Source: Moheibacter lacus
GTDB lineage: Bacteria; Bacteroidota; Bacteroidia; Flavobacteriales; Weeksellaceae
DNA length: 64,000 bases
Reading direction: 5' to 3'
Assembly: GCF_014042165.1 (NCBI RefSeq)
Contig: NZ_JACDZE010000001.1
Coordinates: 1,076,595 to 1,140,594, forward strand
The position numbers and the translations under genes are program-made. Positions 10,842 to 22,768 of this stretch are shown piece after piece. The notes beneath the pieces were generated by a model. The model was not told where the DNA came from. It was given only the letters and a program-made list of their open reading frames with translations, and did no database searches. How positions within the stretch are numbered: the first letter of the stretch is position 1; every line of letters begins with the position of its first letter.

Positions 10842-11834
10842 ATGAAAAAAGGAGTATTGTTGATCAATTTAGGTTCGCCCGATTCTACCAATGTTGAAGA
10901 CGTAAGGAAGTATTTACGAGAATTTCTGATGGATCCTATGGTTTTGGACACTCCCTGGTTGGTGCGCAAAGCTGTTGTTGAATTGGCAATTCTACCGAAA
11001 CGCCCTGTAGCTTCAGCCGAAGCTTATGAAAAAATTTGGTGGGAAGAAGGTTCTCCCTTGATTGTGATTTCCAAACGTGTTCAAGAAAAACTGCAAAAGA
11101 AATTGGACATTCCGGTGGCTTTGGGGATGCGCTATCAAAGTCCTTCCATTCAGTCGGCTATGCAAGAATTATACGATAAAGGAATCCGGGAAGTTTTGGT
11201 CATTCCTTTGTATCCGCAGTATACGATGAGTTCGACTTGGTCGGTGGTAGGAAAAACCAAAGAAGTTCAGAATAAACATTTTAAAGATCTGAATTTAACG
11301 TTTTTAAATTCGTTTTATGACCGACCGGATTATATCAAAGTTTTGGCGGAGCATATCAAAAATCAATTGCCGGAATCTTTTGATAAATTGCTTTTTTCTT
11401 ATCATGGAATTCCGGAAAGACATGATCGAAAAGCAGTTGAAATCGGGAAAAAACATACCAATTCAAACATTAAAACCTATCGGGATCAATGTTATGAAAC
11501 AACCGAATTGGTCAGAAAAGAATTGGGTTTACCAGAAGAAAAAGTGATGGTTTCTTTCCAATCAAGATTAGGAAAAGATCCTTGGATCAAACCTTATACT
11601 GATTTTGTGTTGAAAGATTTTCCGGCAGAAGGTGTAAAAAACATAGTGGTTGTAGCTCCTGCTTTTGTATCTGATTGTTTGGAAACTTTGGAAGAAATCG
11701 CTATGGGTTATGAAGAATTGTTTATGGAAAGTGGAGGTGAAAAATATGAATACCTGCCTTGTTTGAACGAGTCAGACGAATGGATCGATGTGCTTGCGAA
11801 ATGGTCAAATGGTTGGGCCGCAAAAGAAGATTAG
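10842..11834 (+). CDS. hemH: Ferrochelatase
   Basis: A 330-residue protein of normal length for the family. It inserts Fe2+ into protoporphyrin IX (or coproporphyrin III in some lineages), the terminal metal-insertion step of haem synthesis. The N-terminal LLINLGSPDS, the metal-binding His in FSYHGIPERH near residue 188, QSRLGKDPWIKP and the Glu-rich APAFVSDCLETLEEI near residue 280 are all present. It has its own promoter (10790), and the lipoprotein gene at 11836 follows after one base, so the two are surely co-transcribed. No other haem genes are nearby. Confidence 0.96.
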   Translation: MKKGVLLINLGSPDSTNVEDVRKYLREFLMDPMVLDTPWLVRKAVVELAILPKRPVASAEAYEKIWWEEGSPLIVISKRVQEKLQKKLDIPVALGMRYQSPSIQSAMQELYDKGIREVLVIPLYPQYTMSSTWSVVGKTKEVQNKHFKDLNLTFLNSFYDRPDYIKVLAEHIKNQLPESFDKLLFSYHGIPERHDRKAVEIGKKHTNSNIKTYRDQCYETTELVRKELGLPEEKVMVSFQSRLGKDPWIKPYTDFVLKDFPAEGVKNIVVVAPAFVSDCLETLEEIAMGYEELFMESGGEKYEYLPCLNESDEWIDVLAKWSNGWAAKED

Positions 11835-11835
11835 C

Positions 11836-12855
11836 ATGAAAATAAAACAAATCATCGCATTAATTTCCTTGTTCATACTGACAGTTTCTTGTAGCAATGA
11901 AGTGAAAAATCTTTCCGATTTACAATCCAATTTTTATGAATTGCAACACAATGGACTTCGTTTGGGCGATAGTTTGAACGTGTATTTCTTTAAAAATCAA
12001 GAATTGGTGGATTCCGTTGAATTGACTTGGAATGGAAAATCAGTTTCCAACCATATGGTAATGGATAATGCCAACACCAATTTGGGTGTAAATGAATTGA
12101 AAATAAAAGTGCATCTCGGTAGTGAATTCATTACAGGTGAAACCCATGTTCCGATTTTAAATTCGACCAAAGAAACATCCATTTCATACGATGTCATCAA
12201 TGAATATCCTCACCCGAAAGAGCTTTTTACACAAGGGTTTTTCTACCACGATGATAAAGTTTATGAAAGTTCCGGTCATTATGGAAAATCAAAAATTGTG
12301 ACGTATCATCTTGGTACTACGAACTTTTTACAAGAAACCAAACAAGAAGCCAAGGTCTTTTCAGAGGGAATTTCCATCCTCAACGGGAAATTGTTTTTGT
12401 TGACTTACAAAGAGCGAAAAGTTTTGGTTTATGATGCGCAAACTTTTGAATTGAAAGAGGAAATTGCTTTGCCAAACATGGTAAAAGAAGGTTGGGGAAT
12501 GACCACAAATGGTAAAGAACTCATCGTTTCTGATGGGACGCAAAATGTGTTTTTCTTCAATGAAAAATTTGAACTTCAAAGGAAAATTCAAATCGCAGGT
12601 TACCAATCCGTTTATACATACATCAACGAATTGGAATTTGTAAATGGAAAACTTTTTGCAAACGTTTGGACTACCAATTTCATTCTGGTCATTGACCCAA
12701 AAACAGGTGCTGTAGAACAATTTTATGATTTAACCGATCTTTCTGAGTCCAAAGGCTCTGATGATGTCCTGAATGGAATTGCAGTGAAGGGAAATCAACT
12801 TTTGGTGACAGGGAAAAATTGGGAAAAGATCTATGAACTACCTCTTCCCAATTGA
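11836..12855 (+). CDS. Glutaminyl-peptide cyclotransferase-like lipoprotein
   Basis: The ATG at 11836 is chosen over an upstream in-frame ATG at 11788 inside hemH because it begins a clean lipoprotein signal (MKIKQIIALISLFILTVSC, Cys19). The 339-residue protein has an N-terminal beta domain of about 100 residues. A beta-propeller of the plant/bacterial glutamine cyclotransferase family follows (ELFTQGFFYHDDKVYESSG, KVLVYDAQTFE, GWGMTTNGKELIVSDG, DDVLNGIAV). This family turns N-terminal Gln into pyroglutamate. In T9SS organisms many exported proteins begin with Gln after signal cleavage, so a periplasmic modifying role is plausible. Confidence 0.88.
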   Translation: MKIKQIIALISLFILTVSCSNEVKNLSDLQSNFYELQHNGLRLGDSLNVYFFKNQELVDSVELTWNGKSVSNHMVMDNANTNLGVNELKIKVHLGSEFITGETHVPILNSTKETSISYDVINEYPHPKELFTQGFFYHDDKVYESSGHYGKSKIVTYHLGTTNFLQETKQEAKVFSEGISILNGKLFLLTYKERKVLVYDAQTFELKEEIALPNMVKEGWGMTTNGKELIVSDGTQNVFFFNEKFELQRKIQIAGYQSVYTYINELEFVNGKLFANVWTTNFILVIDPKTGAVEQFYDLTDLSESKGSDDVLNGIAVKGNQLLVTGKNWEKIYELPLPN

Positions 12856-12857
12856 TT

Positions 12858-13625
12858 TTACATATCTTCTCTAGTTTTTTGTTCTCCATCAGCCCATTTC
12901 TCCAGCATCACGCGTTCAGAAGGAGAAGGATGGACGCCACCGGCCAATAATTCCATGAAAGAATCCCAAAGGTTTTGTGGTTTGAATTCTCGTTGAAACT
13001 CGCTTATCGCTTTGATATATTGGTTTTTATATTCGACCGGATTGGACCAGTCAATGTCTTTAGATGAATTTTCATGAACGATTTCAGAGATTTTATTGAG
13101 TTCATCTTTGTCGTACTTATAGACAAAATCGAGTATGAATTTTTCAAATTCGGATTTCATTTTTATTCGGGGCTCTATGTCTTTTTCAAAAACCACAAAA
13201 TTGTCTTCCCATTCCACTTTTTTATCTTCAGGTAAAGCATTTTGACCTTTGCTTTCAAACTTTAAAGCAGCTTCTTTGAGATACTTATGATGGGTTTCAA
13301 ATTCTTCCCAATTTTTGGAATAATTGGTTTTTTCTTTTCTTTCTAGAATTTGGTCGGCTGTTTTTTTCAGTTGGTGGTTCATTTGGTTGGCATGAACTCG
13401 GACTTCATTTAAAATTTCATCTGCTTCTTTTTTGAAATCCTCTTCTGCATATTCATATAAAAACCCAAGACCTTTTTCATAAGCTGAAATAAGATCTTGG
13501 GTCGCTTTTTCTATCTCTTGGGCATTGGTTGTAAAATCCTTTTGAAAATCACGGATTGACATCAAAAGTTTTAAGCGGGCATCAATGGTTCCGCTGATAA
13601 ACGTGTTTTTTTCATTTGTTTCCAT
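12858..13625 (-). CDS. Helical cytoplasmic protein of unknown function
   Basis: A 255-residue protein starting at the ATG at 13625 (METNEKNTF). A longer frame begins only with TTG at 13655, so the ATG is preferred. No signal peptide or membrane segment is seen. The sequence is strongly charged and almost entirely helical, with likely coiled-coil stretches between residues 20 and 120. I do not recognise the family. The gene ends 2 bp from the convergent glutamine cyclotransferase gene. It starts with the same METNE as the next gene upstream (14676), and a TAGATTTG box at 13700-13693 may give it its own promoter. Confidence 0.65.
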   Translation of the reverse strand: METNEKNTFISGTIDARLKLLMSIRDFQKDFTTNAQEIEKATQDLISAYEKGLGFLYEYAEEDFKKEADEILNEVRVHANQMNHQLKKTADQILERKEKTNYSKNWEEFETHHKYLKEAALKFESKGQNALPEDKKVEWEDNFVVFEKDIEPRIKMKSEFEKFILDFVYKYDKDELNKISEIVHENSSKDIDWSNPVEYKNQYIKAISEFQREFKPQNLWDSFMELLAGGVHPSPSERVMLEKWADGEQKTREDM

Positions 13626-13692
13626 AATCTGTAGATTTAACCTAAAAGGAAACAAAAATCATGCGGTAAAAAGAGTTTTTTGTTTTTTTTAA

Positions 13693-13700
13693 CAAATCTA
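13693..13700 (-). promoter_or_regulatory. Candidate -7 box before the 12858 gene
   Basis: TAGATTTG on the minus strand fits TAnnTTTG, about 68 nt before the ATG at 13625. A -33 TTG was not found. A/T-rich tracts surround it. Confidence 0.35.
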
Positions 13701-13722
13701 AATTTACCTTTTTAACTTCTAT

Positions 13723-14676
13723 TTATCTAAGATCCAATGATTTTTGGCCTATTTTCAAACCATTTTGATACAAATCGATTTTATACGTTCCTTTCGGGAA
13801 ATCATATTCTTCCCAATCGAAAGTTACATTTTGTTTCGTTCCTTTTGTGTAGTCAAACGCTACTTTATCCGAATATTCTATCGTTCCCAAAGACCAAGTT
13901 TCCAATTGACCCGGTGAAGCATCTTGAAATTTACCCAAAGTTCCGTCAGGTTTATAAATAGCGATGTAGACTTCTTGTTCACCTGATTCAGCAAATTCAT
14001 TTGGATCCAAATCAAAAGTCACACGCATTTTATCGATTCTTTTGGCTTTATCAGTCTCTACTTCTTTTCCGGAATTACGCACGCGGAGACCGGTGATTTT
14101 ATAATTGGAAACAGAGAATGTCGAGCGCATTTTATTTTCAGTAGCAACCGCTTTTGCTTTTTCTGATTCTACTTTTCCGCTCATTTTGAATGAGTTGTAC
14201 CGCAAAGTGTCATTGACGACCAATAGAGAATCGTTTTTTTGTTGTAAAACCGCGATTTCTTGTTTGAACCTTGCGATGTCAGCATTGAGCGCATTGATCA
14301 TGCGTTTGGCCTGTTTCAATTCAGACTCAGAAATATTGTTTTTATTCAAAATGTTTTGAATCTCTTTTTGTTTGTCAAAAATTTCGATGTCCCGTTTGGA
14401 TAATAATGAGTCTTTGACACCCAAATCCAATTTGGATTGTTCAAATTCTTCCGTCAATAAGTCTAATTGATTCTGTAAGAGTGTCTTAGCGTTTTCCGTG
14501 TCTTTTAGATCTATGGTCAGCAAGTCGGTTTCTGCTTTGTTTTGGGAATGCTGGTAAAAATTATAGCCCAAGCTTCCGAGCAGCAACGCCGCCAAAACGC
14601 CCATGATGATGTACTCTTTAGTTTTTGAAGGTGGTGTAGGTTGTTCGTAGTTTGTTTGGGTTTCATTTGTTTCCAT
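13723..14676 (-). CDS. Membrane-anchored coiled-coil protein of unknown function
   Basis: A 317-residue protein with a short cytoplasmic N-terminus (METNETQTNYEQ), one transmembrane helix at about residues 24-41 (IIMGVLAALLLGSLGYNF), a coiled coil from about 45 to 165, and a C-terminal beta domain of about 130 residues ending QKSLDLR. The C-terminal part should lie in the periplasm. Its strands (YIAIYKPDGTLGKF, YKIDLYQNGLKIGQ) resemble a small beta-sandwich. The family is not named here. It starts 4 bp after the stop of the 14681 gene and is probably in an operon with it and pgi. Confidence 0.65.
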   Translation of the reverse strand: METNETQTNYEQPTPPSKTKEYIIMGVLAALLLGSLGYNFYQHSQNKAETDLLTIDLKDTENAKTLLQNQLDLLTEEFEQSKLDLGVKDSLLSKRDIEIFDKQKEIQNILNKNNISESELKQAKRMINALNADIARFKQEIAVLQQKNDSLLVVNDTLRYNSFKMSGKVESEKAKAVATENKMRSTFSVSNYKITGLRVRNSGKEVETDKAKRIDKMRVTFDLDPNEFAESGEQEVYIAIYKPDGTLGKFQDASPGQLETWSLGTIEYSDKVAFDYTKGTKQNVTFDWEEYDFPKGTYKIDLYQNGLKIGQKSLDLR

Positions 14677-14680
14677 AAAC

Positions 14681-17324
<2,644 letters not shown>

Positions 17325-17357
17325 TTAAAAGAAAGTAAAATTAGAAAATGCGCCAAA

Positions 17358-17389
17358 TTGTCATAGAAACATTTTCGGTTTTGATTTTG
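17358..17389 (+). promoter_or_regulatory. Candidate promoter of clpB
   Basis: TTG at 17358-17360, a 21-nt spacer and TGATTTTG at 17382-17389 (one mismatch to TAnnTTTG) lie 28 nt before the clpB ATG. The spacing is right but the -7 box is imperfect. Confidence 0.4.
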
Positions 17390-17417
17390 CTTTAGGTAAA
17401 GAAAATTAAACTAAAAA

Positions 17418-20027
17418 ATGGATTTTAATCAATATACAATCAAATCAAGAGAAGCGGTTCAAAAAGCACAACAAATTGCTTTGGGGAATAGCAATCAGGC
17501 AATTGAGCCTGCCCATCTTTTTAAAGGAATGATGGAAACGGAACAAGATGTTTTAGACTTTATCATCGAGAAACAAAGTGGAAATATTCAACATATCAAC
17601 AACGAAATAGCTGACATAATTTCAGGTTTTTCAAAAGTTTCGGGCGGATCCGGAAATCATATTTCCAACGAAACCAATAAAATTTTGATTTCGGCGACGG
17701 AGGAAGCCAAAAAGATGAAAGACGAATTCATCAGTTTGGAACATTTGTTTTTGGGATTTTTGAAAAACAATTCCAATGTGTCTCAAATCCTGAAAGATCA
17801 AGGCATCAGCTATGACGCCACCATTCAAGTCATCAACGAACTCCGAAAAGGCCAACGCGTAACTTCTGAAAACGCAGAAGAAACCTATAATTCTTTAAAT
17901 AAATACGCCAAGAATTTAACGGAATTGGCTTACGATGGAAAATTGGATCCGGTCATCGGACGAGACGATGAAATCCGTCGTGTATTGCAAATTCTATCCC
18001 GAAGAACCAAAAACAATCCAATTCTGATAGGAGAGCCGGGAGTAGGTAAAACGGCGATTGCGGAAGGAATTGCGCATCGGATCGTAAGCGGAGATATTCC
18101 AGAAAACCTTATCGGAAAACAGGTTTTCTCACTCGATATGGGTGCTTTGGTTGCCGGGGCCAAATACAAAGGAGAATTCGAAGAAAGACTCAAATCGGTT
18201 GTGAAAGAAGTGACTTCTTCCGACGGAAACATTATTTTGTTCATCGATGAAATTCACACATTGGTCGGTGCAGGAGGTGGTGGAGAAGGAGCAATGGATG
18301 CGGCCAATATTCTGAAACCCGCTTTGGCACGTGGTGAATTAAGAGCAATAGGTGCAACGACTTTGAGCGAATACCAAAAATATTTCGAAAAAGACAAAGC
18401 CCTGGAAAGACGTTTCCAAAAAGTGATGGTGGAAGAACCGGATGAAGAATCGGCGATTTCGATTTTGCGGGGAATTAAAGAAAAATATGAAGTTCACCAT
18501 AAAATCAGAATAAAAGACGAAGCAATTATTTCGGCAGTTCAACTTTCAACCCGATATATTTCAGATCGATTTCTGCCCGATAAAGCCATCGATTTAATGG
18601 ACGAAGCCGCTTCGAAATTGCGGATGGAAATGAATTCCAAACCGGAAGAAATTGACAATTTGGATCGGAAAATCATCCAATTGGAAATTGAAATTCAAGC
18701 AATTAAAAAAGAAGGCGACGAAAAGAAATTGAATTTGCTCAAAGAAGAATTGGCCAATTTACAGGAACAAAGAACCGAGTTAAATGCCAAATGGCTGGAA
18801 GAAAAAGGAAAAGCAGATCAGGTGCAGGAAGCCAAAAAGAAAATCGATGAATTGAAAATTCAAGCCGAACAAGCCGAGCGCGCCGGAGATTATGAAACCG
18901 TAGCCCGAATTCGATATGAAGCTTTGAAACAAGAAGAGGAAAAGCTGCAAGAATTGGAACAACAAGTGGCGGAAGAAGGCGCCGGAAAAATGGTAAAAGA
19001 AGCCGTAGATGCGGAAGATATTGCAGAAGTCGTTTCCAAATGGACAGGTATTCCGGTCAATAAAATGTTGCAAAGCGAACGCGAAAAATTATTGCATCTC
19101 GAAGATGAGTTGCACAAAAGAGTCATCGGTCAAGAAGAAGCCATTCAAGCGGTTTCCGATGCGATTCGTCGTAGTCGTGCCGGACTCAGCGACGAAGGAA
19201 AACCGATTGGTTCGTTTTTGTTTCTCGGTCCTACGGGAGTTGGAAAAACGGAGTTGGCCAAAGCGCTTGCAGAATTTTTATTTGACGACGAAAATTCGAT
19301 GACGCGGATTGACATGAGCGAATACCAGGAACGCCATTCCGTAAGCCGTTTGGTGGGCGCGCCTCCGGGTTATGTCGGTTATGATGAAGGCGGACAATTG
19401 ACCGAAGCCGTGCGCCGAAGACCTTATTCGGTGATTTTGTTGGACGAGGTGGAAAAAGCGCATCCGGACGTTTTCAATATTTTGTTACAGGTGTTGGATG
19501 ATGGTCGTTTGACGGACAACAAAGGACGTGTGGTCAATTTTAAAAATTCGATTATCATTATGACTTCGAACTTTGGTTCGCATATCATTTTGGAGAATTT
19601 TGAAAATTTGAAAACGGAAAATGTTCAGGAAATTTATGGGAAAACGAAAGCTCAAGTTTTTGAAGAATTGAAACGAAATTTCCGTCCGGAATTCTTGAAT
19701 CGAATCGACGAAACGATTTTGTTCAAACCGTTGAGCAATAGCCAAATTTCAGGAATTGTGAAAATCCAGATTGACGAATTGGCTAAAAAATTGGCGAAGC
19801 GAGACATTACATTGGACATCACAAATGAAGCGCTCGAATACATTTCGCAACGTGGTTATGATCCGCAATTTGGAGCAAGACCGTTGAAAAGAGTCGTGCA
19901 ACACGATGTTTTAAATGAATTGTCCAAAGAGATTTTAAAAGGAAATGTTCACGACAACAGTGTGGTGTTGATCGATTATTTTCCTGAAAAAGAAGGCGAT
20001 AACAAATTGGTATTCAATGTGAAATAA
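17418..20027 (+). CDS. clpB: ATP-dependent disaggregase ClpB
   Basis: An 869-residue Hsp100 chaperone. An N-domain (residues 1-145) is followed by NBD1 with Walker [11 protein letters not shown] near 203 and Walker [10 protein letters not shown] long coiled-coil middle domain spans about 405-530. NBD2 has Walker [11 protein letters not shown] near 603 and the segment [16 protein letters not shown]. The middle domain separates ClpB from ClpA and ClpC. It rescues aggregated proteins with DnaK. The gene is divergent from pgi and stands alone; a terminator follows at 20063. Confidence 0.98.
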   Translation: MDFNQYTIKSREAVQKAQQIALGNSNQAIEPAHLFKGMMETEQDVLDFIIEKQSGNIQHINNEIADIISGFSKVSGGSGNHISNETNKILISATEEAKKMKDEFISLEHLFLGFLKNNSNVSQILKDQGISYDATIQVINELRKGQRVTSENAEETYNSLNKYAKNLTELAYDGKLDPVIGRDDEIRRVLQILSRRTKNNPILIGEPGVGKTAIAEGIAHRIVSGDIPENLIGKQVFSLDMGALVAGAKYKGEFEERLKSVVKEVTSSDGNIILFIDEIHTLVGAGGGGEGAMDAANILKPALARGELRAIGATTLSEYQKYFEKDKALERRFQKVMVEEPDEESAISILRGIKEKYEVHHKIRIKDEAIISAVQLSTRYISDRFLPDKAIDLMDEAASKLRMEMNSKPEEIDNLDRKIIQLEIEIQAIKKEGDEKKLNLLKEELANLQEQRTELNAKWLEEKGKADQVQEAKKKIDELKIQAEQAERAGDYETVARIRYEALKQEEEKLQELEQQVAEEGAGKMVKEAVDAEDIAEVVSKWTGIPVNKMLQSEREKLLHLEDELHKRVIGQEEAIQAVSDAIRRSRAGLSDEGKPIGSFLFLGPTGVGKTELAKALAEFLFDDENSMTRIDMSEYQERHSVSRLVGAPPGYVGYDEGGQLTEAVRRRPYSVILLDEVEKAHPDVFNILLQVLDDGRLTDNKGRVVNFKNSIIIMTSNFGSHIILENFENLKTENVQEIYGKTKAQVFEELKRNFRPEFLNRIDETILFKPLSNSQISGIVKIQIDELAKKLAKRDITLDITNEALEYISQRGYDPQFGARPLKRVVQHDVLNELSKEILKGNVHDNSVVLIDYFPEKEGDNKLVFNVK

Positions 20028-20062
20028 AATAGGCGATAGAAATAAGACATAAGATTTTAGAG

Positions 20063-20100
20063 AAATCCCGTTGGTGAAATCCGGCGGGATTTTTATTTTT
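20063..20100 (+). terminator. Terminator of clpB, overlapping the next promoter
   Basis: Arms AAATCCCG (20063-20070) and CGGGATTT (20085-20092) with a T-rich tail. The tail runs directly into the TATTTTTG box of the next gene at 20094-20101. Confidence 0.75.
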
Positions 20101-20101
20101 G
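20071..20101 (+). promoter_or_regulatory. Promoter of the TPR gene, predicted leaderless (TTG-N20-TATTTTTG)
   Basis: TTG at 20071-20073 lies in the loop of the clpB terminator and TATTTTTG at 20094-20101 in its tail. Only 4 nt separate the box from the ATG at 20106, so the transcript should begin at or next to the start codon. Confidence 0.6.
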
Positions 20102-20105
20102 CCGG

Positions 20106-20909
20106 ATGAAAAAATTTATTGTCTTCCTCTTTTTCGCAATTTCTTCCATAAGTTATGCTCAAGATTATTTTAAAGGAAAAAATTTGGTTTGCGAACCAAA
20201 AAATGAAAAAGCAAGGGAAACATTTGAGTCTGCTATAAAAATCCTTCATCTTAATAAACAATTGGAACCTAAATATTTGAGAGCAAATAGTGAATTGTTC
20301 TTCCGGGCCACAAAAGAGGACAGCACTTTTTGTGATGCGTATTTTTTTACCGGCTATACTTCAAGGTTATTGAATGAATTTGAAAATGCTTTGGTTTTTT
20401 ATTATATGGCAGATTCTTTGGCAGTTAAACCATCTGTAGAGTTCAAGCAGAATCTGGCAATGAGTGCTATGATATTGGGCAGTGATGAAATTGCCAGAAA
20501 GAAATTTGACGAGCTTAAGGAAAACTTTCCAGAAAATCCGGAAGGATATTATGGGGTAGGCTTGACTTCGACTATAATTGGTGATTATGAAAATGGTATT
20601 AATAATCTAAACCAAGCTATTTCCCTTTATAAAAATTCATCAAATCCTTCTATAACAGACGCCTATTACATCAAAGCGATTTTACTCACTTTATCAGAAA
20701 AATATGAGGATGCAATTTCGTATTTTGAAAAGTCATCTAAATTTAAAAAAGAGCCAAATTACTACACTCATTATTCATTGGCATTACTTAAAACTGCACA
20801 GAAAAACAACGATGAGAAAATGCTTAAAACGGCTAAAAAAATGTACGGAAAAATAGAAGATAAAACCCAAATTCCAGCTTTTTTGGTTCCTTTGTTTGAT
20901 TTTAATTAA
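20106..20909 (+). CDS. Secreted tetratricopeptide repeat protein
   Basis: A 267-residue exported protein with signal peptide (residues 1-19, ending SYAQ). The rest is a TPR-like helical solenoid: AYFFTGYTSRLLNEFENALVF at about 80-100, PEGYYGVGLTSTIIGDYENG at about 145-165, and a further pair near 185-230 (YYIKAILLTLSEKYEDAISY). TPR arrays bind other proteins; no catalytic part is present. Its last 4 bases overlap the stop of the convergent DUF922 gene at 20906. Confidence 0.75.
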   Translation: MKKFIVFLFFAISSISYAQDYFKGKNLVCEPKNEKARETFESAIKILHLNKQLEPKYLRANSELFFRATKEDSTFCDAYFFTGYTSRLLNEFENALVFYYMADSLAVKPSVEFKQNLAMSAMILGSDEIARKKFDELKENFPENPEGYYGVGLTSTIIGDYENGINNLNQAISLYKNSSNPSITDAYYIKAILLTLSEKYEDAISYFEKSSKFKKEPNYYTHYSLALLKTAQKNNDEKMLKTAKKMYGKIEDKTQIPAFLVPLFDFN

Positions 20910-21466
20910 CGGTAGCGGTCCAGTCTTTTTAGTTCGGTGGAAATCGAATCCTGCCAGTGAATCAATCGCTCACGCGTATGATTTTCCACTCGCTTTCCAT
21001 TGAAAATATAACCATAAGATTGGGTGTCAAAAAGCGCATCGGCTTTGTCATTTTCGGCACGATAAAATTCGATAATGTCAAAATATGACTGAAGTTTGTG
21101 CACCTTTTTTTGATTCAATTTCGCTAAATCCCTTCGAATTTTCCTGGTGTACAATTCTGCCAAATCAAAATGAAGTTTTTCGTGTTGAAGCGTATTGGAA
21201 TCTTTCAAAATCATCCAAGATTGATCTTTCAAAAAATAGGTTTTCACCGTAAAAACCGGCGGATTTTTGTCTTTGATTTGGTAATGGTATTCGATGCGTA
21301 TTCCCGATTTGGCCAATACATTTTTGACATTTCTGGGTGGTTTTTGTTCAAAATCAGCATAATTCAATTCCAAAGATTCTCTCCATAAAATCTTGTTATC
21401 ATCTTTCACAAACGATAGACAAAAAAGTAAAATCAATAAAGTGAAAGCTTTAGATTTCAAATTCAA
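20906..21466 (-). CDS. DUF922-like predicted secreted zinc protease
   Basis: A 186-residue exported protein with an N-terminal hydrophobic signal. His95-Glu96-x-x-His99 in LQHEKLHFD is an HExxH zinc motif, and the setting (WRESLELNYADFEQKPP near the N-terminus, HEKLHFDLAELYTRKIR) matches the DUF922 family of predicted Zn-dependent proteases. No in-frame ATG precedes the signal peptide; the start is taken as TTG at 21466, with a second TTG at 21460. Protease activity has not been shown for this sequence. It lies downstream of era, separated by a 7-bp repeat array. Confidence 0.72.
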   Translation of the reverse strand: MNLKSKAFTLLILLFCLSFVKDDNKILWRESLELNYADFEQKPPRNVKNVLAKSGIRIEYHYQIKDKNPPVFTVKTYFLKDQSWMILKDSNTLQHEKLHFDLAELYTRKIRRDLAKLNQKKVHKLQSYFDIIEFYRAENDKADALFDTQSYGYIFNGKRVENHTRERLIHWQDSISTELKRLDRYR

Positions 21467-21520
21467 ATTTTTAGTAAAACGAATTCTAAATCAACTTAGT
21501 ATGAACGAATTGATATATTC

Positions 21521-21576
21521 ACCCAACACCCAACACCCAACATCTGCCATCCACATCCATCATCTCAATACCCAAA
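21521..21576. repeat. Array of 7-bp words after era (ACCCAAC type)
   Basis: ACCCAAC is present three times in exact tandem (21521-21541). It is followed in the same 7-bp phase by ATCTGCC, ATCCACA, TCCATCA, TCTCAAT and ACCCAAA. The array runs into the last codons of era (stop at 21565). Confidence 0.7.
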
Positions 21577-22452
21577 CCTCCTTAAATCCCCATCTTTTTT
21601 CCGCCAATCTTTTTTGACTTTCACAAAGAGTTTGAGGAAGATTTTTTTATTGAAAAACTTTTCCAAATCCTCTCGTGCTTCTTTTCCGACTTTGGAAAGG
21701 GATTCCCCTTTATGACCAATGATGATTCCTTTTTGGGTATCGCGTTCCACGTAGATTTCGGTTTCGATTTGGATCAATTCCAGCCCTTCTTTAAAAATTT
21801 GGGTGACAACTTCTACCGAATACGGAATTTCCTTTTTATAATTCATCAGAATTTTTTCCCTGATTACTTCATTTACGATGAATCGTTCCGATTTGTCGGT
21901 CAATTGGTCTTCCGGAAAATACATCGGACCTTCCGGTAAAACCGAAATGATTTTGGTTTTCAGCATATCCACATTTACATTTTCCAAAGCCGAAATCGGA
22001 AGAATTTCAGCGTTGGGCAACAATTGATGCCAATGTTCCACCGTTTCTTCCAATCGTTCTTGCGTCGTCGTGTCGATTTTATTGATCAAAACCAAAAGCG
22101 GCGTTGACGTTTTTTGCAATCGCTCAAAGAATTCTTCATTTTTCGGACGTTTTTCACCGGCTTCCACCACGTACAAAATCAAATCGGCATCGACCAAAGA
22201 TTCTTTTACATAATCCATCATTTTGGATTGGAGTTCGTAAGCAGGTTCAAGAATTCCCGGTGTATCGGAAAACACGATTTGGTAATCTTCGCCTGTAAGA
22301 ATTCCTTTAATGCGATGACGAGTCGTTTGCGCTTTGGGTGTTGCGATGACCAATTTTTCATCCATCAACAAATTGAGCAAAGTTGATTTACCTACATTTG
22401 GATTTCCAATGATGTTGACGAAACCCGATCTGAATTTTTTTTCTTCCGACAT
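21565..22452 (-). CDS. era: GTPase Era
   Basis: A 295-residue GTPase that binds 16S rRNA and helps mature the 30S subunit. G1 is GNPNVGKST near residue 15, G3 is DTPG, G4 is NKID and G5 is SALENVN. The C-terminal KH domain carries GIIIGHKGESLSKVGKEARE. The ATG at 22452 is used; the longer frame starts with TTG at 22461, which lies inside the promoter box. The last codons are formed by the 7-bp repeat array. Confidence 0.97.
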   Translation of the reverse strand: MSEEKKFRSGFVNIIGNPNVGKSTLLNLLMDEKLVIATPKAQTTRHRIKGILTGEDYQIVFSDTPGILEPAYELQSKMMDYVKESLVDADLILYVVEAGEKRPKNEEFFERLQKTSTPLLVLINKIDTTTQERLEETVEHWHQLLPNAEILPISALENVNVDMLKTKIISVLPEGPMYFPEDQLTDKSERFIVNEVIREKILMNYKKEIPYSVEVVTQIFKEGLELIQIETEIYVERDTQKGIIIGHKGESLSKVGKEAREDLEKFFNKKIFLKLFVKVKKDWRKKDGDLRRFGY

Positions 22453-22458
22453 ATTTTG

Positions 22459-22466
22459 CAAAGATA
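22459..22466 (-). promoter_or_regulatory. -7 box of era, very short leader
   Basis: TATCTTTG on the minus strand fits TAnnTTTG and ends only 6 nt before the era ATG at 22452, so the leader would be zero to a few bases. Confidence 0.5.
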
Positions 22467-22549
22467 GTTAGGAAGTTGGGAAAGTCCGAAAGATTTCGTG
22501 TTTCGTAAAAATTCTCTGCCTGACTTATATGGAATAATAAGTTTCTACC

Positions 22550-22557
22550 TAAATTTG
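22550..22557 (+). promoter_or_regulatory. -7 box of the small gene pair, predicted leaderless
   Basis: TAAATTTG fits TAnnTTTG and ends 4 nt before the ATG at 22562. A weak inverted repeat (CTTAT 22524-22528, ATAAG 22537-22541) sits where a -33 element would be and could be an operator. No TTG was seen there. Confidence 0.5.
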
Positions 22558-22561
22558 TATC

Positions 22562-22768
22562 ATGAGCAGATTAGTAATTTTAAATAGCGATCGTGAAGAG
22601 CAATTAGACTTGTTGATAAAAGTAGCTCGCGAAATGGGTATACAGGTGTCTTTGCTCGATGAAGAAACCAATCCCGAATTTGAAGTACGTTGGGCAAACG
22701 CCATCAGTATTGAAGAAGCACGCCAAATCAGCTTAGAACATTTAAAAACGCTTAACTGGAAAAAATGA
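22562..22768 (+). CDS. Possible antitoxin of a type II toxin-antitoxin pair
   Basis: A 68-residue acidic protein (pattern DREEQLDLLIKVAREMG ... SIEEARQISLEHLKTLNW). It is small and helical, and its last 4 bases (ATGA) overlap the start of the next gene, as is usual for antitoxin-toxin pairs. No DNA-binding fold is obvious. The identity rests on the gene pair, not on a recognised antitoxin family, so another role such as a small adaptor is possible. Confidence 0.5.
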   Translation: MSRLVILNSDREEQLDLLIKVAREMGIQVSLLDEETNPEFEVRWANAISIEEARQISLEHLKTLNWKK

